From Pseudomonadota bacterium (lineage in GTDB: Bacteria > Pseudomonadota > Alphaproteobacteria > Micropepsales > Micropepsaceae), in NCBI GenBank assembly GCA_021817355.1, contig JAKAVI010000164.1:1-17222 (forward strand): a stretch of DNA of 17,222 nucleotides, in the 5' to 3' direction. A program made the translations under genes and the position numbers. Each line of letters opens with the position of its first letter. Position 1 is the first letter of the stretch. Positions 1 to 8,425 of the stretch are shown here, piece by piece. The notes under the pieces were generated by a model, which was not told the DNA's origin, ran no database searches, and worked only from the letters and a program-made list of their open reading frames with translations.

Positions 1-1
1 A

Positions 2-670
2 AAAGGCTTCCGTGTGCAGATCAACTGTACGCTCTTCAACGATGCCGATCCCGAGCGTACCGCCAATTTCTTCGATAACGTGATGGCGATGGGTGTTGAC
101 GGCATTACCGTCTCACCCGGTTATGCGTATGAGCGCGCGCCTGATCAGCAGCATTTTCTCAATCGCGAACGCACCCGCAATCTCTTCCGTGATATCCTGC
201 GCCGTGGTGATGGCGGCAAGAAATGGGATTTTACCCAGTCCGACCTCTTTCTTGATTTTCTGGCCGGCAATCAGACCTATGAATGCTCCCCCTGGTCGAT
301 GCCGCTGCGCTGCGTGTTCGGCTGGCAGAAGCCCTGCTATCTGCTTGGTGAAGGCTATGTGAAGACCTTCAAAGAGCTCATGGAAGATACCGACTGGGAC
401 AAATACGGCGTCGGAAACTATGAGAAGTGTGCCAACTGCATGGTCCATTGCGGTTTTGAGGGCACGGCGGTGGCCGATTCTGTCAGGCATCCCTGGAAAC
501 TGGTGGGGATACACCGAAACGGCGTGCGTACCGAAGGGCCGATGGCGCCCGATATCGATCTGTCCCACCAACGCCCGGCGGAATATGTTTTCTCGCGTCA
601 TGTCGAAAACAAGCTAACCGAGATAAGGGCAAGCAAACCCGACACCAAGAAGGCGCAGGCTGCGGAATAG
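2..670 (+). CDS. hpnH: HpnH, adenosyl-hopene transferase (radical SAM), 3' part only
   Basis: HpnH couples the 5'-deoxyadenosyl radical of S-adenosylmethionine to hopene (diploptene), making adenosylhopane, the first C35 hopanoid. Only the C-terminal ~223 residues are in the window; the frame is open from base 2, so the start and the CxxxCxxC iron-sulfur motif lie to the left. What is visible is typical of the family: KGFRV-INCTLFNDADPE, then a cysteine-rich C-terminal part with PWSMPLRC, KPCYLLGEGY and a YEKCANCMVHCGFEG cluster, which probably holds an auxiliary site. The tail is lysine/alanine-rich and variable. The last 57 bases overlap hpnG on the other strand. hpnH is the only hopanoid gene here that is not on the minus strand, so it must use a separate promoter outside the window. 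Family assignment is firm. Confidence 0.93.
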   Translation, partial: KGFRVQINCTLFNDADPERTANFFDNVMAMGVDGITVSPGYAYERAPDQQHFLNRERTRNLFRDILRRGDGGKKWDFTQSDLFLDFLAGNQTYECSPWSMPLRCVFGWQKPCYLLGEGYVKTFKELMEDTDWDKYGVGNYEKCANCMVHCGFEGTAVADSVRHPWKLVGIHRNGVRTEGPMAPDIDLSHQRPAEYVFSRHVENKLTEIRASKPDTKKAQAAE

Positions 671-1282
671 GCTGGAGAAGGCGGTCTGTGCCCGCCAGCC
701 GGTAACGATGAGTTCGCTGAGCTGGCCGGGCTCGCGCATGAGCGCCATCAGAAGGGAAGCCAGCGCGATCTTGCCGTTGGCCGTCATCGCCACATGTACA
801 GCTGGTGGCAGGCTGTGCTGGGCACCGTCTGCAATCACTCTGAGGGCACAAAAGGGTAGCCCATGACGGTCCGCCAGCTGAGCGGCGATATGTGATTCGA
901 GATCGACAGCGAGCGCTCCTGTCGCCGCCCGCAACTGCGCTTTCTGGGCGGGCAGCTCAACAATGCGATCGCTGCCGGCAAGCGGACCTTCAACCACAGG
1001 GAGCCTTTCACGCACCGCGGCGCGCCAGCGCGCGTCGCAGTCAAAGCGCGTGCCTGTACCCATGATGGCGGTAGCCAGGATTACGCTGCCAGGACCAAGC
1101 TTGGGATCAAGTCCACCACATAAACCTGCAGACAGAACGGCGCGGCCGCCGCGTCCGATTGCGGCCTCAAGATCTGCGGCGAGCGTACGGTTATCGCTGC
1201 CACCGGACAGGACGATCTCACAGTCCGCGCCAAAGCCTTTGGCTTCGCGCCGCATTCCGGTGACGGCAACAAGACCTTTCAT
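614..1282 (-). CDS. hpnG: HpnG, adenosylhopane nucleoside phosphorylase-like enzyme
   Basis: HpnG removes adenine from adenosylhopane, giving a phosphoribosyl/ribosyl hopane that feeds bacteriohopanetetrol synthesis. The 222-residue protein has the purine nucleoside phosphorylase fold signatures: AGLCGGLDPKLGPGSVI (about 52-68) for phosphate and ribose, AVDLESH (125-131), the variant of the nucleoside-binding DMES motif, and RVIADGA (148-154). Its ATG at 1282 overlaps the hpnF stop (1279-1281) in an ATGA junction, so translation is probably coupled to hpnF. The C-terminus after LRLLG (VGFACPYLG) lies in the overlap with hpnH and may be a read-through extension. It is the last gene of the minus-strand block. 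Confidence 0.92.
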   Translation of the reverse strand: MKGLVAVTGMRREAKGFGADCEIVLSGGSDNRTLAADLEAAIGRGGRAVLSAGLCGGLDPKLGPGSVILATAIMGTGTRFDCDARWRAAVRERLPVVEGPLAGSDRIVELPAQKAQLRAATGALAVDLESHIAAQLADRHGLPFCALRVIADGAQHSLPPAVHVAMTANGKIALASLLMALMREPGQLSELIVTGWRAQTAFSSLFRSLRLLGVGFACPYLG

Positions 1283-3228
1283 AGACCGAAGTCAACGGAA
1301 CGGGTGTTGGACGTGCGCAAATTGCGATACCGGGCAAGTGCCCAAAGCGGGAAAAACTTCGGGTAGCCATGATAGCGCAGGTAGAAGACGCGCGGAAAGC
1401 CTCCACCTGTGTAATGGTCCTGATCCCACAGGCCGTCAGGGTTCTGGCTCACGCGCAGATACTCGATACCGCGGGCAACTGACGGATGATCTACCTGGCC
1501 CGCAGCCATCAGGCCGAGGAGCGCCCATGCCGTCTGGGACGCGGTGGATGGCGAGCGCTCATAGGCCTTATAATCAAGTTTGTAGCTGCTGCAGTCTTCG
1601 CCCCAGCCGCCGTCTTCGTTCTGGATCGCGATCAGCCAGTCCGCCGCCTTCTTCAGCATCGGGTTTGCAGGTGCAATCCCCGCGGCGTTTAGACCACATA
1701 AGGCTGACCAGGTGCCATAAATGTAATTGACACCCCAGCGTCCGACCCAGCTGCCATCCTCCAGCTGGGTCCGCGCCAGATAGTCGATCGCCCGCTTCAT
1801 GCTCGGGCTATCCTTGGCGTGCCCCAGCTGCGCCAGCATCCCAAGGCAGCGCCCGGTGACGTCTTCGGTAGGCGGGTCGAGAAGGGCGCCATGATCAGCA
1901 AAAGGAATATTGTTGAGGTAATAGTAGGTGTTGTCGGCATCGAAGGCGGCAAAGCCGCCATTGTGGCTTTGCAGGCCCAGGATCCATTCCGCGCCGCGGG
2001 CAATCGCCTCGGGCGCGTCCGGATCAGGCGCCATCACATGTTGGGCGCGCTCGAGGGCCATGACCACGACGGCGGTATCATCCAGATCGACATAATGGGG
2101 GTTGTTATACTGAAAGGCCCAGCCGCCAGGCCGGACCTTCGGCCGCCGCTCGGCCCAGTCGCCCTTCAGTTCGAGGACTTGAAGAGGCTTGAGCCAGTCC
2201 AGACCACGGCGGACCGCAGCCAGCGCCGCATCGGCATTGGCCTCCAGGAGCGCATGGCAGGTAAGGGCGGTGTCCCAAACCGGGGAAACGCAAGGCTGGC
2301 AATAGGCTTCCTCTTCCTTGATCACCAGCAGATTTTCAACCGATTTGCGCGCGATCGCGCGGTCGGGATGGGTGGGTGGATAACCTAGGCAGTCGAACAT
2401 CATGACGCTGTTCGCCATTGCCGGATAGATGGCGCCAAGACCATCCTCGCCATTGAGTCGCTCGCGAACGAACCTGAGACAGGCGTCGATCGCCCGTCGA
2501 CGCAACCTTTTGGGCCAGACCGGCTCGAGGGTCTTGAGGATGACGTCAAGTGTGCCAAAAAATGCGGCCCAATAGCGGTTCTGATGGGCGGCACGCAACT
2601 GCGCCCTGCTGCCTTTGGGCAGAAACAGTTCCGGCACGTGTACGCCGCGGGGATTTTTTGCTACGGGCTTTTCGGATTGCAGTACCAGCAGCGGTACGAT
2701 CACGGTGCGTGCCCAATAACTCATCTTGGACAGATGAATGGGAAACCAGCGTGGCAGAAGGATCAGTTCGGCTGGTACGCTTGGTGTGTCCTGCCATGAA
2801 CTGTCGCCATAAAGCGCCAGCTGTATGCGAGTGAAGACATTGGCTTTGCGCGCGCCGCCGCTATCGAGGATGGCCTGGCGGGCGCGAAGCATGTGCGCCG
2901 CCTGGGGATCATCACCGATCATCTTCAAGGCGAAGTAGGCCTTGACCGTGGCTGACAGGTCGAAGGCGCCATCGTGAAAGAGCGGCCAGCCACCATGATG
3001 CGGCGATTGAATGCGGCGCAGGTAATTACCAATCTTGTGCTCGAGCACAAGATTGGCATCCTCGCCGAGGTAGTGGACAAGCAGAATGTATTCAGCCGGA
3101 ATGGTCGCGTCAGCCTCCAGCTCATAGACCCATTGCCCGTCCGGTCTTTGATCCTTGAGCAGCGCCGCAGTGGCCGCGCTTATCGCCTGTTCCAGCGCCT
3201 GCGGTTCCACGCTCATCGTCTTGTCCAT
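1279..3228 (-). CDS. hpnF: Squalene-hopene cyclase (HpnF/SHC)
   Basis: This enzyme cyclises squalene to hopene and hopanol, the committed step, as a monotopic protein of the inner membrane. From the ATG at 3228 it has 649 residues, a normal length. It contains the catalytic DLDDTA acid motif at about 381-386 and many QW repeats, among them QRPDGQW near the N-terminus, QSHNGGF, QLEDGSW, QNEDGGWG and QNPDGLW near the C-terminus. The frame stays open to a TTG at 3291, but I chose 3228 because GGAGA sits 6 bases upstream and the extra 21 residues are basic and unlike the family. A 74-bp gap separates it from hpnE, unlike the overlapping genes before it. Codons for about residues 59-66 lie in a perfect 28-bp palindrome. 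Confidence 0.97.
   Translation of the reverse strand: MDKTMSVEPQALEQAISAATAALLKDQRPDGQWVYELEADATIPAEYILLVHYLGEDANLVLEHKIGNYLRRIQSPHHGGWPLFHDGAFDLSATVKAYFALKMIGDDPQAAHMLRARQAILDSGGARKANVFTRIQLALYGDSSWQDTPSVPAELILLPRWFPIHLSKMSYWARTVIVPLLVLQSEKPVAKNPRGVHVPELFLPKGSRAQLRAAHQNRYWAAFFGTLDVILKTLEPVWPKRLRRRAIDACLRFVRERLNGEDGLGAIYPAMANSVMMFDCLGYPPTHPDRAIARKSVENLLVIKEEEAYCQPCVSPVWDTALTCHALLEANADAALAAVRRGLDWLKPLQVLELKGDWAERRPKVRPGGWAFQYNNPHYVDLDDTAVVVMALERAQHVMAPDPDAPEAIARGAEWILGLQSHNGGFAAFDADNTYYYLNNIPFADHGALLDPPTEDVTGRCLGMLAQLGHAKDSPSMKRAIDYLARTQLEDGSWVGRWGVNYIYGTWSALCGLNAAGIAPANPMLKKAADWLIAIQNEDGGWGEDCSSYKLDYKAYERSPSTASQTAWALLGLMAAGQVDHPSVARGIEYLRVSQNPDGLWDQDHYTGGGFPRVFYLRYHGYPKFFPLWALARYRNLRTSNTRSVDFGL
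3029..3056. repeat. Perfect 28-bp palindrome inside hpnF
   Basis: The arm CCAATCTTGTGCTC (3029-3042) is followed directly by its exact reverse complement (3043-3056), with CTCGAG at the centre; symmetry breaks at 3028/3057. In the hpnF message it would fold as a 12-bp stem with a UCGA loop, about 173-200 bases after the start codon. There is no T run next to it, so it does not look like an intrinsic terminator. It encodes NLVLEHKI in the helix before the conserved NYLRRIQ of the cyclase, and the protein reads smoothly through it. Confidence 0.9.
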
Positions 3229-3234
3229 CTGCCG

Positions 3235-3239
3235 TCTCC
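3235..3239 (-). promoter_or_regulatory. Ribosome-binding site of hpnF
   Basis: GGAGA on the minus strand lies 6 bases before the ATG at 3228. It decides between this start and an in-frame TTG 63 bases upstream, which has no such site. It also shows that hpnF has its own initiation signal rather than being coupled to hpnE by overlap. Confidence 0.7.
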
Positions 3240-3302
3240 GGTTTTGTGCGCGGCGGGTCGACGTTTTAGCGGAACGCGCGAGAGGTACCAACGTCTTTTG
3301 GT

Positions 3303-4553
3303 TTACGTAGCGTTCAAGATGAGCTCGGCTGCGGTTTCGCCCGAGCGCAATGCCCCCTCAATCGTCGCCGGCAGCCCGGTCTGGACCCAGTCTCCGGCAA
3401 GGACAAGGTTACGCCAAAGCGTAATCTGACCGGGACGACGGCTGTCCTCTTTAGGGGTGGCGGCAAAGGTGGCTCTGCGCTCCTTGACGATCTGCCAGCG
3501 CGGCAGAGGGCAGGTCAACTGGTGCGCCGCGGCGACGTCTGCCCACAGCCGCAGCGCCAGACTGTCACGATCCTCATCGAGCAGGCGGTCGGCACCGGAC
3601 ACTGTGACCGATAGGCGGTCGGAAAAGGCAAATATCCATTCGGCGACGCCGCCGATCACCCCGATGATCGGTTCGGCTCCGCTTGGCGCTGGCAGTGCGA
3701 AATGGCCATTGATGATGGCACGAAATCCGGAGGGCGCGCAGATCTGAGGGACGAGGTCGGTTGCTACCCAGGAAGGCACGGCCAACACCATCTTGTCCTG
3801 CGGCTCAAGCGCGATGCTCTGACCAGCAAGTTCAAGACCCTTGATGCGGGCGTCCTCGAACAGGAGTTTGCGTACGCGCTTGCCGAGGATCACGCTGACC
3901 CCGTGCTGCTCCAGAAAACTGAGCGCTGGTGCCACGAAGGCATCGGCAAGATGCGGCGAGGCAATGCGCGGACAATAGGCCCGACCACCCCTGAACAGGG
4001 TTTGACGGATCACGGCTGCAGCCAGCCTTGCAGAAGCCCTACGAGGATCGGTGTTGAGCGCCGCGAGCAAGAGCGGGGCCAACAGCTTGTCCCACAACGC
4101 GCCATGGCACGAAATCACGTTCTCGACCCGCGCATCTTCTTTGGCGCCGAGCAGGTTCAAGATCGCGAGATATTCGCCAAGATGCGTGCCTGGTACGCGC
4201 CGCGCCGGTGCCAGAATCCACCATGCCAGCGGGCCGTCATTGGGTCGGATGATCCAGCGGGCACCGGTTGTAACATCGAAGAAGGCAAACCGTGCATGCT
4301 GAGGCCCCTGCAGCCGGGGGAGAGCGCCGATCGTCTGCACATAGCGATGGACGGCAGGATTGCCCGAGAGAACGAGATGATTGCCGTTGTCGATGACCTG
4401 ATCCAGCGCGGTATCAAAGTAGGAACGGCAGCGCCCACCGGCCTGATTGGCACCTTCGATCAGTGTTACCCTGGCTCCGCGTGCAACGAGATTGACTGCG
4501 GCGCTGAGGCCAGCGAGCCCTGCGCCGATGACATAGACGCGTCCCGAGCTCAT
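3303..4553 (-). CDS. hpnE: HpnE, hydroxysqualene dehydroxylase (FAD-dependent)
   Basis: HpnE reduces hydroxysqualene to squalene, the third step of the HpnCDE route that replaces a single squalene synthase. The 416-residue protein begins with a Rossmann FAD site, VIGAGLAGLSAA (8-19), an acidic residue in LIEGAN (about 33) and GGRC (39-42), as in phytoene desaturase-like flavoproteins. It ends with NLVLAGDWVQTGLPATIEGA, the second FAD-contacting motif of the family. The ATG at 4553 overlaps the hpnD stop (4550-4552). It is followed by the only sizeable gap in the lower half of the block. Assignment by motifs and by position between hpnD and hpnF is strong. Confidence 0.94.
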   Translation of the reverse strand: MSSGRVYVIGAGLAGLSAAVNLVARGARVTLIEGANQAGGRCRSYFDTALDQVIDNGNHLVLSGNPAVHRYVQTIGALPRLQGPQHARFAFFDVTTGARWIIRPNDGPLAWWILAPARRVPGTHLGEYLAILNLLGAKEDARVENVISCHGALWDKLLAPLLLAALNTDPRRASARLAAAVIRQTLFRGGRAYCPRIASPHLADAFVAPALSFLEQHGVSVILGKRVRKLLFEDARIKGLELAGQSIALEPQDKMVLAVPSWVATDLVPQICAPSGFRAIINGHFALPAPSGAEPIIGVIGGVAEWIFAFSDRLSVTVSGADRLLDEDRDSLALRLWADVAAAHQLTCPLPRWQIVKERRATFAATPKEDSRRPGQITLWRNLVLAGDWVQTGLPATIEGALRSGETAAELILNAT

Positions 4554-5410
4554 CTGCCCAGTCCATTGGCAAGGACAATCTGAGCCAGCTTGAGCTTGGA
4601 CAGTGCCACCCGACGGCGCGGCGCCTGCCAGCCCGCGCGTTCCATTTCGGACAATATCTGCGAATAGACTGCACCCATCAGCCGGGGCGTCGCGATGCGT
4701 CCCTTGGGTTTTGCAGCCATAAGGCGCTGGGCGCTGGCGTAATGGCGATGGGCGAGGGCCGCCAGCTGGCGGCAGGCGTCGTCCAGGCGCGCGTCGCTCA
4801 AAACCGTCGCCGGATCGCGGCTCGTGATACCGGCGGCAGCGAGAAAATCGCGCGGCAGATAGAGCCGGCCAATCAGGGCATCCTCATCAAGGTCACGCAG
4901 GATATTCGTGAGCTGCAGCGCGCGTCCCAGATCATGCGCAAGGGCAAAGCCCGCGTCTTCATTCATGCCAAAAATCTTCACCGAGAGCCGGCCGACGGCA
5001 CTGGCCACGCGATCACAGTATAGATCGAGGACGGACAGCTCTGGCGCCACGATATCCTCGCGCACGTCCATTTCCATGCCGTCAATCACCGCGAGAAAAT
5101 CTTCAAGACGCAGGTCAAACTCGTGCACCGGCTGAACCAGGTAGGACAGGTGTGACGGGGGAATTCCGCCATAGAGACCGGCAAGGTCTGCGCGCCATGC
5201 GTTCAGGGCATTCTGCCGTTCACTGCGCGTGCCCAGGCCGTCATCGGCAATGTCATCCACCGCACGGCAGAAGGCATAGATGGCAAACATCGCCTCGCGC
5301 TGTAGCGCGGGCATCAGACGCATGGCGAGATAAAAGGAACTGCTGGCCGCTTTCTGTTGGACCGAGAGCGTCTGCGCGGGTCGCGTTTCTTCTTGCATCG
5401 TTGCGCTCAT
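4550..5410 (-). CDS. hpnD: HpnD, presqualene diphosphate synthase
   Basis: HpnD joins two farnesyl diphosphates head to head to give presqualene diphosphate. The 286-residue protein has both aspartate-rich motifs of trans-prenyl squalene/phytoene synthases: CRAVDDIADD (about 48-57) and NILRDLDEDA (169-178), plus GMEMD (111-115) and YLPRD (184-188). The frame is open for another 142 codons upstream, but that stretch is only the shadow of hpnC. The ATG at 5410 gives the usual N-terminus and overlaps the hpnC stop in an ATGA junction. It differs from HpnC next door in keeping the DLDED form of the second motif, as expected for the enzyme that ionises farnesyl diphosphate. Confidence 0.95.
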   Translation of the reverse strand: MSATMQEETRPAQTLSVQQKAASSSFYLAMRLMPALQREAMFAIYAFCRAVDDIADDGLGTRSERQNALNAWRADLAGLYGGIPPSHLSYLVQPVHEFDLRLEDFLAVIDGMEMDVREDIVAPELSVLDLYCDRVASAVGRLSVKIFGMNEDAGFALAHDLGRALQLTNILRDLDEDALIGRLYLPRDFLAAAGITSRDPATVLSDARLDDACRQLAALAHRHYASAQRLMAAKPKGRIATPRLMGAVYSQILSEMERAGWQAPRRRVALSKLKLAQIVLANGLGR

Positions 5411-6285
5411 TGCCGCGTCCGCGCCAATTGCCAGGAACTGCGGTTCCAGCGCTGCGCGGCGAAGCGCAGGCTCGTACCCAGGACGAGCGGTATCAGCTCC
5501 AGCGTGGTGTGATGCACCCGTTCGCTCAAGGGATCCTTGCGCAGGAGTTTGGCAGTCAGGTCCTGTGCCAATTGCTGGATGATCGCAACTTCGAAGGCCA
5601 GGCGAGGATCGCGTATCTGGCTGGAAAAGGGCTTGGCATAGGCGAGCAGCTGACTGGTACGTCGGGCCAAGGATTTGATCACCCGTTCCAGCGCTGGAGT
5701 TGCCCGCGGTTCCATCAAGGCTTCGGGTCCGATGCCTTCTGCCCATAATGTTTCCATGGGAATGTAGACGCGGTCGAGCCGTTGGTGATCCTTTTTGCAA
5801 TCCTGCAGATGATTGATCACCTGCAGCGCCGCGCACAACGCATCATTGGCGGGCCAGGTGCCGACGTCTTCGCCATGTACGTCCAGTACGAAGCGACCAA
5901 CCGGCATCGCGGAATAACGGCAGTAATCCATCAGCGCATTCCAGTCACGGTAGCGCAGCTGCGTCACGTCACGCCGAAATGCCTCGAGCAGATCAAGTCC
6001 GTGCTGGGGCGAAAGTCCCTTTGCGTTCACGATTTCCCGCAGCCGGACCGCTTGCGCAATGGTTTGGCTTTCGCCCGTAAGACTGGCGCGGAATTCCTCG
6101 AGCAGCCTGAGTTTGTCGTCGGCCGCAGCGGAGGGGTGATCGGCCACGTCGTCGGCGGCGCGCGCAAACGCATAGAAGGCGTGAATGGCGGGACGGTGAC
6201 GCTTGCGGATCAGGGCCGAGGCGACGGGAAAATTCTCGTCACCCGCTCCTTTTCCGGACTGAAGTTCGGCGACCGTACTGCTCAT
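5407..6285 (-). CDS. hpnC: HpnC, hydroxysqualene synthase
   Basis: HpnC converts presqualene diphosphate to hydroxysqualene. At 292 residues it is a paralogue of HpnD with the same all-helical fold. The first motif is ARAADDVADHP (about 41-51); the second is NHLQDCKKD (158-166), the form I associate with HpnC rather than HpnD. I placed the start at 6285, where ATG overlaps the hpnB stop (6282-6284) as ATGA. An in-frame ATG 33 bases further up would add 11 residues inside hpnB and is less likely. The product passes to HpnE two genes downstream. Confidence 0.94.
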   Translation of the reverse strand: MSSTVAELQSGKGAGDENFPVASALIRKRHRPAIHAFYAFARAADDVADHPSAAADDKLRLLEEFRASLTGESQTIAQAVRLREIVNAKGLSPQHGLDLLEAFRRDVTQLRYRDWNALMDYCRYSAMPVGRFVLDVHGEDVGTWPANDALCAALQVINHLQDCKKDHQRLDRVYIPMETLWAEGIGPEALMEPRATPALERVIKSLARRTSQLLAYAKPFSSQIRDPRLAFEVAIIQQLAQDLTAKLLRKDPLSERVHHTTLELIPLVLGTSLRFAAQRWNRSSWQLARTRQ

Positions 6286-7439
6286 GACTGACCCATTGCC
6301 TGGGGCCGACCTTTCCACATGCCACCCTGCCCCCGCCAGTGTTGAAGCGCTGAATCGAGGGTAAAGAGGGCATATAGAAGGCCGATCGCCGGCAGGGCCA
6401 GTCCCCAGAGGGGGCTCCGGCCATAAAAGCGCAACATCGGCCGGAAGGAGGCCGCCATCAGCCCATAGGCCGCTGCCGCCGCCAGCCAGCTTTCATCCGG
6501 GGCGAGCAGCATGTAAACCGGCGGGCTCAGGAACATCAGCGCGAGCCCGAAGAGGGTGCCGAGGAGGAGGAGCGGATTGTAGCGGAGCTGGGCATAGGCC
6601 GAACGGGCGACCATGCGGCGGATTTCGGTCATCCGCCGATAGGGACGGATGGACTGGGCTCGCTCCGTCAGCCCGAGCCAGATCGGCCCCTGGGTCTTCA
6701 TCAGCCGGCCCATGGCGCAGTCATCGATGATCTCGCCCTGAATGGCTGCGATGCCACCAGCGGCTTCCAGCGCAGAACGACGGATCAGCATGCATCCACC
6801 TGCCGCCGCCGCCATCCTATTTCGAACGCTGTTTACCCAGCTGAACGGATAAAGCATGGCGAAGAAATAGACAAAGGCCGGAATGAAAAACCGCTCTGGC
6901 CAGGTCGCGCAGTGCAGCTTTGCCATGAGAGAAGTCAGGACAAGACCGTCGGCCTCGGCGCGGCGGACCAGTTCGGTCAGATTGTCCGGGGTATGGCGGA
7001 TGTCGGCGTCGGTCAGCCACAGATAGTCGCACGGCTCCCTGGCAGCATCGAGAACGCCCTGGTGCACGGCCCATAGTTTGCCGGTCCAGCCGGCGGGGCG
7101 TGGGCTCCCGGCGAGCACGCGCAAGCGCGTCTCGGCGCCAAGGGCGCGGGCCTGAGCGCTGGTTCCGTCGCTGCTTTCATCGTCAACCAGTACCACGCGG
7201 AGGGGCCCCCCGTAGTTCTGCCCAAGGAGGCTCGACAGCGTGGTTGCGATCACGTCCGCTTCATTGCGCGCCGGCACAACCGCGGTCACCGAGGGCCAGC
7301 TCACAGGTGTGTCTTTGGGTAGGTGACGATCGTCGCGCTCGCCCGCCTGCCAGAACAGGCCGCGAAACAGCAGCAGGTAAAGCCAGACCACCAGCGGCAG
7401 TCCGCCGAACAACCCATCGCGCAATACCGGCCAGATCAC
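6282..7439 (-). CDS. hpnB: HpnB, membrane-associated family 2 glycosyltransferase
   Basis: HpnB is a glycosyltransferase regularly found in hopanoid clusters; its acceptor is not firmly established and a hopanoid head group is the usual inference. The 385-residue protein has an N-terminal membrane segment (about 12-30), a GT-A domain with VVPARNEADVI (54-64), VDDESSDGT (85-93) and the metal-binding TDADI (143-147), then IIDDCAMG (237-244) where many relatives have an ED pair. Further hydrophobic segments follow at about 186-203, 289-331 and 344-361. Translation starts at GTG (7439), overlapping the hpnA stop as GTGA, the only non-ATG junction in the coupled chain. Confidence 0.9.
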   Translation of the reverse strand: MIWPVLRDGLFGGLPLVVWLYLLLFRGLFWQAGERDDRHLPKDTPVSWPSVTAVVPARNEADVIATTLSSLLGQNYGGPLRVVLVDDESSDGTSAQARALGAETRLRVLAGSPRPAGWTGKLWAVHQGVLDAAREPCDYLWLTDADIRHTPDNLTELVRRAEADGLVLTSLMAKLHCATWPERFFIPAFVYFFAMLYPFSWVNSVRNRMAAAAGGCMLIRRSALEAAGGIAAIQGEIIDDCAMGRLMKTQGPIWLGLTERAQSIRPYRRMTEIRRMVARSAYAQLRYNPLLLLGTLFGLALMFLSPPVYMLLAPDESWLAAAAAYGLMAASFRPMLRFYGRSPLWGLALPAIGLLYALFTLDSALQHWRGQGGMWKGRPQAMGQS

Positions 7440-8425
7440 GACAGATATCCTTCGGCGTCAAACCAGCCTAGTGCATCGCGCAAAGCCTCTTCATAGGGGC
7501 GTGCTCGATAACCGAGCTCGGCGGTTGCCTTGGCCGAGGAAAAGAACATGTGATGGCGTGACATGGCAAGCGCATCCCGCGTGACGAAGGGCTCCTTGCC
7601 GCTCAACTCTGCGGTGATTTCCGCCACCAGGGCCAAGGGATAGAGCGGGATACGCGGCAAGCGGATTGCCGGAGCCCTTTTGCCGGTCAGTCGGGCGATT
7701 TCTGCCAACATCTGCTTCAGCGTCGCGTTCTGGCCGCCGAGTATGTAGGTCTCACCGATGCGGCCATGGGCGCGGGCGAGCAGATGGCCTGTGGCGACGT
7801 CGTCGACATGAACAAGATTGAGGCCGGTGTCTACGAACGCCGGAATACGTCCGCGCGCCGCCTCCACAATGATGCGCCCGGTCGGCGTCGGGCGTACATC
7901 GCGCGGCCCGATGGGCGTGGACGGACTGACCAGAACGATCGGCAATCCCTGCTGCGCATAATCCTCGACGATGCGCTCGGCCACCACCTTGCTCTTCTTG
8001 TAGGCACCGATGGCAGTATCGAAGGAAGCTCGGTCTCGCTCGTCCGCATCGCCTCCGTCGCTGCGCGGCTTTAGCGTTGCCACCGAGGAGGTGTACACGA
8101 CCCGCCGGATACCGGCTTGCTTCGCCGCCTCCAGCACATTGCGCGTGCCCTCACGGTTATTGGCGATGATCTCGTCGGGATTGCGTGCCCACAGACGATA
8201 ATCTGCGGCGACGTGAAACAGATCTTCGCAGCCATCCATGGCATGGCGCAGTGACGCCGGATCTCTCAGATCCCCGAGTACAACCTCGCAACCCAGTCCC
8301 TGCAGATTGGTTTTGGGGCTGGTGGGACGGGCGAGTGCCCGGACCTCCTCGCCTTGGGCCAGCAATGCCCGCAGGACTGCTGAGCCCACAAAACCGGACG
8401 CACCGGTGACAAGGACGCGGCTCAT
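7436..8425 (-). CDS. hpnA: HpnA, NAD(P)-dependent sugar epimerase/dehydratase-like protein
   Basis: HpnA is an extended short-chain dehydrogenase/reductase named for its place in hopanoid loci; its substrate has not been shown as far as I know. The 329-residue protein has the Rossmann motif TGASGFVGS (7-15), a GDLRD segment (51-55) contacting the adenine, YTSSVA (111-116) and the catalytic YxxxK as Y142-KKS-K146. The rest resembles dihydroflavonol reductase and nucleotide-sugar epimerases. The ATG at 8425 overlaps the hpnL stop by four bases, and its own stop overlaps hpnB. Pairing with a glycosyltransferase suggests work on a sugar or on the ribose-derived side chain, which is inference. Confidence 0.9.
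   Translation of the reverse strand: MSRVLVTGASGFVGSAVLRALLAQGEEVRALARPTSPKTNLQGLGCEVVLGDLRDPASLRHAMDGCEDLFHVAADYRLWARNPDEIIANNREGTRNVLEAAKQAGIRRVVYTSSVATLKPRSDGGDADERDRASFDTAIGAYKKSKVVAERIVEDYAQQGLPIVLVSPSTPIGPRDVRPTPTGRIIVEAARGRIPAFVDTGLNLVHVDDVATGHLLARAHGRIGETYILGGQNATLKQMLAEIARLTGKRAPAIRLPRIPLYPLALVAEITAELSGKEPFVTRDALAMSRHHMFFSSAKATAELGYRARPYEEALRDALGWFDAEGYLS

Noticed and set aside
1819..2388. 189-codon plus-strand frame inside hpnF
   Set aside because: Antisense shadow of the cyclase; no family resemblance and no ribosome-binding site.
5411..5836. N-terminal extension of the hpnD frame
   Set aside because: The 142 extra codons lie wholly inside hpnC and look like no known domain; the ATGA overlap at 5407-5410 gives the normal start.
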